Below, piece after piece: positions 58,731 through 61,434 of a stretch of DNA of 61,434 nt. Below the pieces are notes generated by a model. That model did no database searches and was not told where the DNA came from. It saw nothing but the letters and a program-made list of their open reading frames with translations. Positions within the stretch are counted from its first letter, which is position 1. Each line of letters starts with the position of its first letter. Source of the DNA: Labilibacter sediminis (GTDB lineage Bacteria > Bacteroidota > Bacteroidia > Bacteroidales > Marinilabiliaceae); assembly GCF_005877885.1 (NCBI RefSeq), contig NZ_VCHY01000027.1, positions 1-61,434 of the forward strand, given 5' to 3'. The translations under genes were made by a program, and so were the position numbers.

Positions 58731-61079
58731 TTAATGCTTCACAACCTTCGCAACAGTTCTTTTATGCATGTGCACTACTTCAACTAAATACATTCCTTTG
58801 CTCAACCCAATACCAAATTCAAATCCTTGAGTATTGATATGGTTATATTGCTTTATTAGTTTTCCGTCCATAGAACGAATATAGATATCCACCTCTTCAA
58901 AATATTCAGGCAATTCTATAAAGAAAGAATGATTGAATGGATTCGGATATACATTAAGCTCCTGATTTTTAAATGTACCCTGGACTAAAGTGGGAACTTC
59001 GTCATAACTATCTAAGCGACTCAACAAGTAAAACAAGGAACTTGAAACCGGTACCACACTTTCGCCCGTCTGATATTTCTCAAAACTTTGAATAAAACTG
59101 GTACCATCATTAGTGAAACCCGGTAGCATGGCTCCTATTCCATCTTCATAGGATCGCTTGAAGAAATTAACTGATGGCGTGATATCTTGATCTCCTAATC
59201 CTACAATATAAGAAGTAGCATAAGGGTTATAACCTGTAAGATGATAAAAAGCAGAGAGTGCCATTTCATACGCTTCGCTATTATCCATATAATCGGCATA
59301 GCCTAACATATTATAAGCCAATCTGGCCACTTGAATGGTATTACCAAAATCAGTTGTTCTATCCAAAGGATGCTGAGGGAAACCAAATGGTCCTATAGGT
59401 TTACCGGTCCAATAATTTAAGAAAGTTTCCATCACCCATGTGACTCTATCCTTCATAGCTTGGGTACGAGCGATATGATAGTATCTGCACAAAGATGGTA
59501 TCGATCCATTATCCAATTCAGCATAAGTATTACCTGTTTCCGAAGGCCACTTTGTTCCATCTTCTTTGGTGAAAATTCCATTCTTAAATTTTGCCATATT
59601 GAACATCTCATCTGCCTTATCGAAGTACTTTGTTTCGCCTGTAGCGTAAGCCATTTCAACAGCTGCACCCAAAAGATCAACGGATTGTCCTTTAAAACTT
59701 TTGCCTATGTTAGTATCCACTAAATTCTCATTACTCACCACAAAATCCCATGCAGCCTTGGCTGAAGATAAAGCTTCTGCTGCCAATGCAGGATCTGATT
59801 CTTTAAATACCTGATATGCTAGAGCTAAAGCTTTTGCTATACGAGCAGAGTTATAGGCATCAACATTGGTTACCCAATAATAATTGATACGAGGTGGCGT
59901 AGCTTCTCTTATCCTTCCCGCCGGCCAGCTACCATCTACATTCTGTGTTCTAAAAATATGTTCTAATCCATATTTAAGTTCATTCTCCAGCGCAACCTGA
60001 TCTTCTGTATTCCTAGTATGCAAACTAGCCAGACACATATCAGCTATAGCCTTAGCTGTTCGTCCCATCTTTGAATCACGAGAATGGGCATCGAACCAAC
60101 CAAAGGGTGGAACATCATAGGTACCTGTCACCGTAAATTCTTCTGTTCCATTGTTATCAAAAATGGTGGCTTGAGATATAGTTTGTGTTTCAGGATAAAA
60201 ACGATTGTATTTCCAAAATCCATTGAAGATATCACTATACTTCAACGTACCCCCTTTATTATATTGAATATCTGAGTATATATCATTCCCTATGGTCATA
60301 TTAGTAGCTAAACCGTTGGCCTTTATCTGATATAATCCTGCAGTTGTAATAGAACTCAAATCTGCTACATAATAATACTGATCCCATGTAGCAGTAGCAG
60401 TCCATTTTATCATGGCTCCTGAAAGAACCGATGTTTGTGTAGCCACATCAATTACTTCAAAGGCTGGAGATCCCAACTCAGTATTGGATATAAGAATAGC
60501 TTTTTTCTTATGATCTGGTTTCCACCCCAATTGAGGAACCACCAAAGCTTCCTGATAACTATCTTTAATAGGGGCGATATGAAATTGTTGAGATTCCATA
60601 CCTGAGTAGCTTTGTTGTACTCCTGCTCCCACAGAACTGTAAAGGTTATAGTAAGCCACATCTGGATTAGGATCAATCATCGTTGGCACTTCATCTATTC
60701 CAGTTAGGGCCAAGCCCGATTTCACATTTGTAAGGGTGTAAAAACTCTCCGATTCATCAAAAAGCCACTTTTGATGATCCTGCAAACTCCAGGCTTCTGT
60801 TAGCACACTTGCATCCGAACTTATCGATGCATCTTTAACGGCCAACACTTCATTGCTGGCAATGTTTATAATCCGAAACGTATTATCTCCATTATCTATA
60901 ATTTGCCATTCGCTTTTTGTCCTGCCATAAACAAATTTAGAATTCGAGGCCGAATTGGCATTTAAATACCTTCCGGTACTTCGCGTTTCAATAGAATATG
61001 GTTGAGTTTCCTTAAACTGCCCAAAGAGATTAAAAATGCACAGTAGGCTAAATAATAAAGTGTAGATTTTTTTATTCAT
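58731..61079 (-). CDS. GH9-family protein with ricin-type lectin domain and T9SS sorting domain
   Basis: A 782-residue exported protein. After the signal peptide, residues 25-170 resemble a ricin-type beta-trefoil (QIIDNGDNTFRIINIAS, ALTGIDEVPT). Residues 172-262 are a cellulase N-terminal Ig-like domain (WKPDHKKKAILISN). Residues 275-690 are a GH9 barrel (NRFYPETQ, FGWFDAHSRDSKMG, GYNPYATSYIVGLG). GH9 enzymes hydrolyse beta-1,4-glucans or related polymers by inversion. The usual DAGD base motif appears as DAHSRD (Asp330, Asp335), so the activity may differ from cellulase. The tail (NVYPNPFNHSFFIELP) directs T9SS export. Confidence 0.82.
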   Translation of the reverse strand: MNKKIYTLLFSLLCIFNLFGQFKETQPYSIETRSTGRYLNANSASNSKFVYGRTKSEWQIIDNGDNTFRIINIASNEVLAVKDASISSDASVLTEAWSLQDHQKWLFDESESFYTLTNVKSGLALTGIDEVPTMIDPNPDVAYYNLYSSVGAGVQQSYSGMESQQFHIAPIKDSYQEALVVPQLGWKPDHKKKAILISNTELGSPAFEVIDVATQTSVLSGAMIKWTATATWDQYYYVADLSSITTAGLYQIKANGLATNMTIGNDIYSDIQYNKGGTLKYSDIFNGFWKYNRFYPETQTISQATIFDNNGTEEFTVTGTYDVPPFGWFDAHSRDSKMGRTAKAIADMCLASLHTRNTEDQVALENELKYGLEHIFRTQNVDGSWPAGRIREATPPRINYYWVTNVDAYNSARIAKALALAYQVFKESDPALAAEALSSAKAAWDFVVSNENLVDTNIGKSFKGQSVDLLGAAVEMAYATGETKYFDKADEMFNMAKFKNGIFTKEDGTKWPSETGNTYAELDNGSIPSLCRYYHIARTQAMKDRVTWVMETFLNYWTGKPIGPFGFPQHPLDRTTDFGNTIQVARLAYNMLGYADYMDNSEAYEMALSAFYHLTGYNPYATSYIVGLGDQDITPSVNFFKRSYEDGIGAMLPGFTNDGTSFIQSFEKYQTGESVVPVSSSLFYLLSRLDSYDEVPTLVQGTFKNQELNVYPNPFNHSFFIELPEYFEEVDIYIRSMDGKLIKQYNHINTQGFEFGIGLSKGMYLVEVVHMHKRTVAKVVKH

Positions 61080-61213
61080 ATATTTATGATCATTAATGTC
61101 CCATTAAAGTCTAAAAAAGTTCTTTGAAATATTTGAAATTTAGTTTGTTATAGAGGTTTTCTGAGCGAACGGACTTGAATTTATAGCTTTGGGTTAGATT
61201 AATCTGATAGCAT

Positions 61214-61434
61214 ATGTTTCAAGACAAATACGTTTTCGCTCAACTGGTCGCCTTTTTAAATAGAAGCAAATTCAATCGTATTGTAGCAATGTATAAAGGT
61301 GAGAAGTACGTGAAACATTTCACTTGTTGGAATCAACTGCTTGCATTGATGTTCGGGCAATTTTCCAATCGTGAAAGTCTGAGAGATTTGATCATTGCTC
61401 TTGATGCTCACCACTCCAAATGTTATCATTTGGG
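61214..61434 (+). CDS. IS4-family transposase, DUF4372 N-terminus, 3' end outside window
   Basis: The frame starts MFQDKYVFAQLVAFLNRSKF and runs open to the right edge. It contains YVKHFTCWNQLLALMFGQ and SLRDLIIALDAHHSK, typical of the N-terminal DUF4372 domain of Bacteroidota IS4-group transposases. The catalytic DDE domain would lie beyond the window. The left end of the insertion sequence should be between 61080 and 61213, but its inverted repeat cannot be confirmed without the right end. Confidence 0.85.
   Translation, partial: MFQDKYVFAQLVAFLNRSKFNRIVAMYKGEKYVKHFTCWNQLLALMFGQFSNRESLRDLIIALDAHHSKCYHL

Overview
The window is AT-rich DNA from a Bacteroidota bacterium, probably a marine polysaccharide degrader of the Marinilabiliales type (the order is inferred). 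The evidence is a SusC/SusD pair, a one-protein hybrid two-component regulator, many C-terminal type IX secretion (T9SS) sorting domains, TAnnTTTG-type promoter sequence and an IS4/DUF4372 transposase at the right edge. Most of it is one large polysaccharide utilisation region.

Layout. Bases 1-3.7 kb carry unrelated genes: a condensation-domain-like acyltransferase with a DUF6320 partner, a CPBP-like membrane protein, a small unknown and a histidine kinase. A gene-poor 0.8 kb stretch follows, with a long hairpin and a tRNA-Ser-like 3' fragment. From 4.5 to 36 kb almost everything is on the minus strand: GalM, a metallophosphoesterase, two sulfatases, a GH2 beta-galactosidase, SusD and SusC, the hybrid regulator, then a tight run of sulfatase, GH29 fucosidase, GH10-like hydrolase, SGNH esterase, sulfatase and sulfatase. 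From 36.7 to 61 kb is a second block led by an AraC regulator. It holds T9SS-exported extracellular enzymes, among them a glycosidase-sulfatase fusion, a second GH51-like enzyme, a deacetylase-SGNH fusion and a GH9 protein, together with a GH97 enzyme and two further esterases. A few housekeeping-like redox genes sit around 46-47.6 kb.

Together the genes describe capture and breakdown of a sulfated and acylated heteropolysaccharide, probably with galactose, fucose and xylose-type linkages. T9SS enzymes and esterases attack outside the cell, SusCD imports the products, and periplasmic sulfatases and exo-glycosidases finish them. The exact glycan cannot be read from sequence.

The most unusual content is repetitive. 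A roughly 90-145 bp mini-element (here 'L') occurs four times, each copy bounded by direct repeats of ATGAA. Three copies sit exactly at the start codons of secreted glycan genes. The fourth splits an FMN reductase gene whose two halves rejoin in frame when the element is removed. A second family ('R', about 170 bp, terminal inverted repeats) occurs four times, next to two degenerate arrays with a 21-bp period. A third inverted-repeat element ('T') lies upstream of susC. Small GC-rich palindromes have inserted into both L and R copies.
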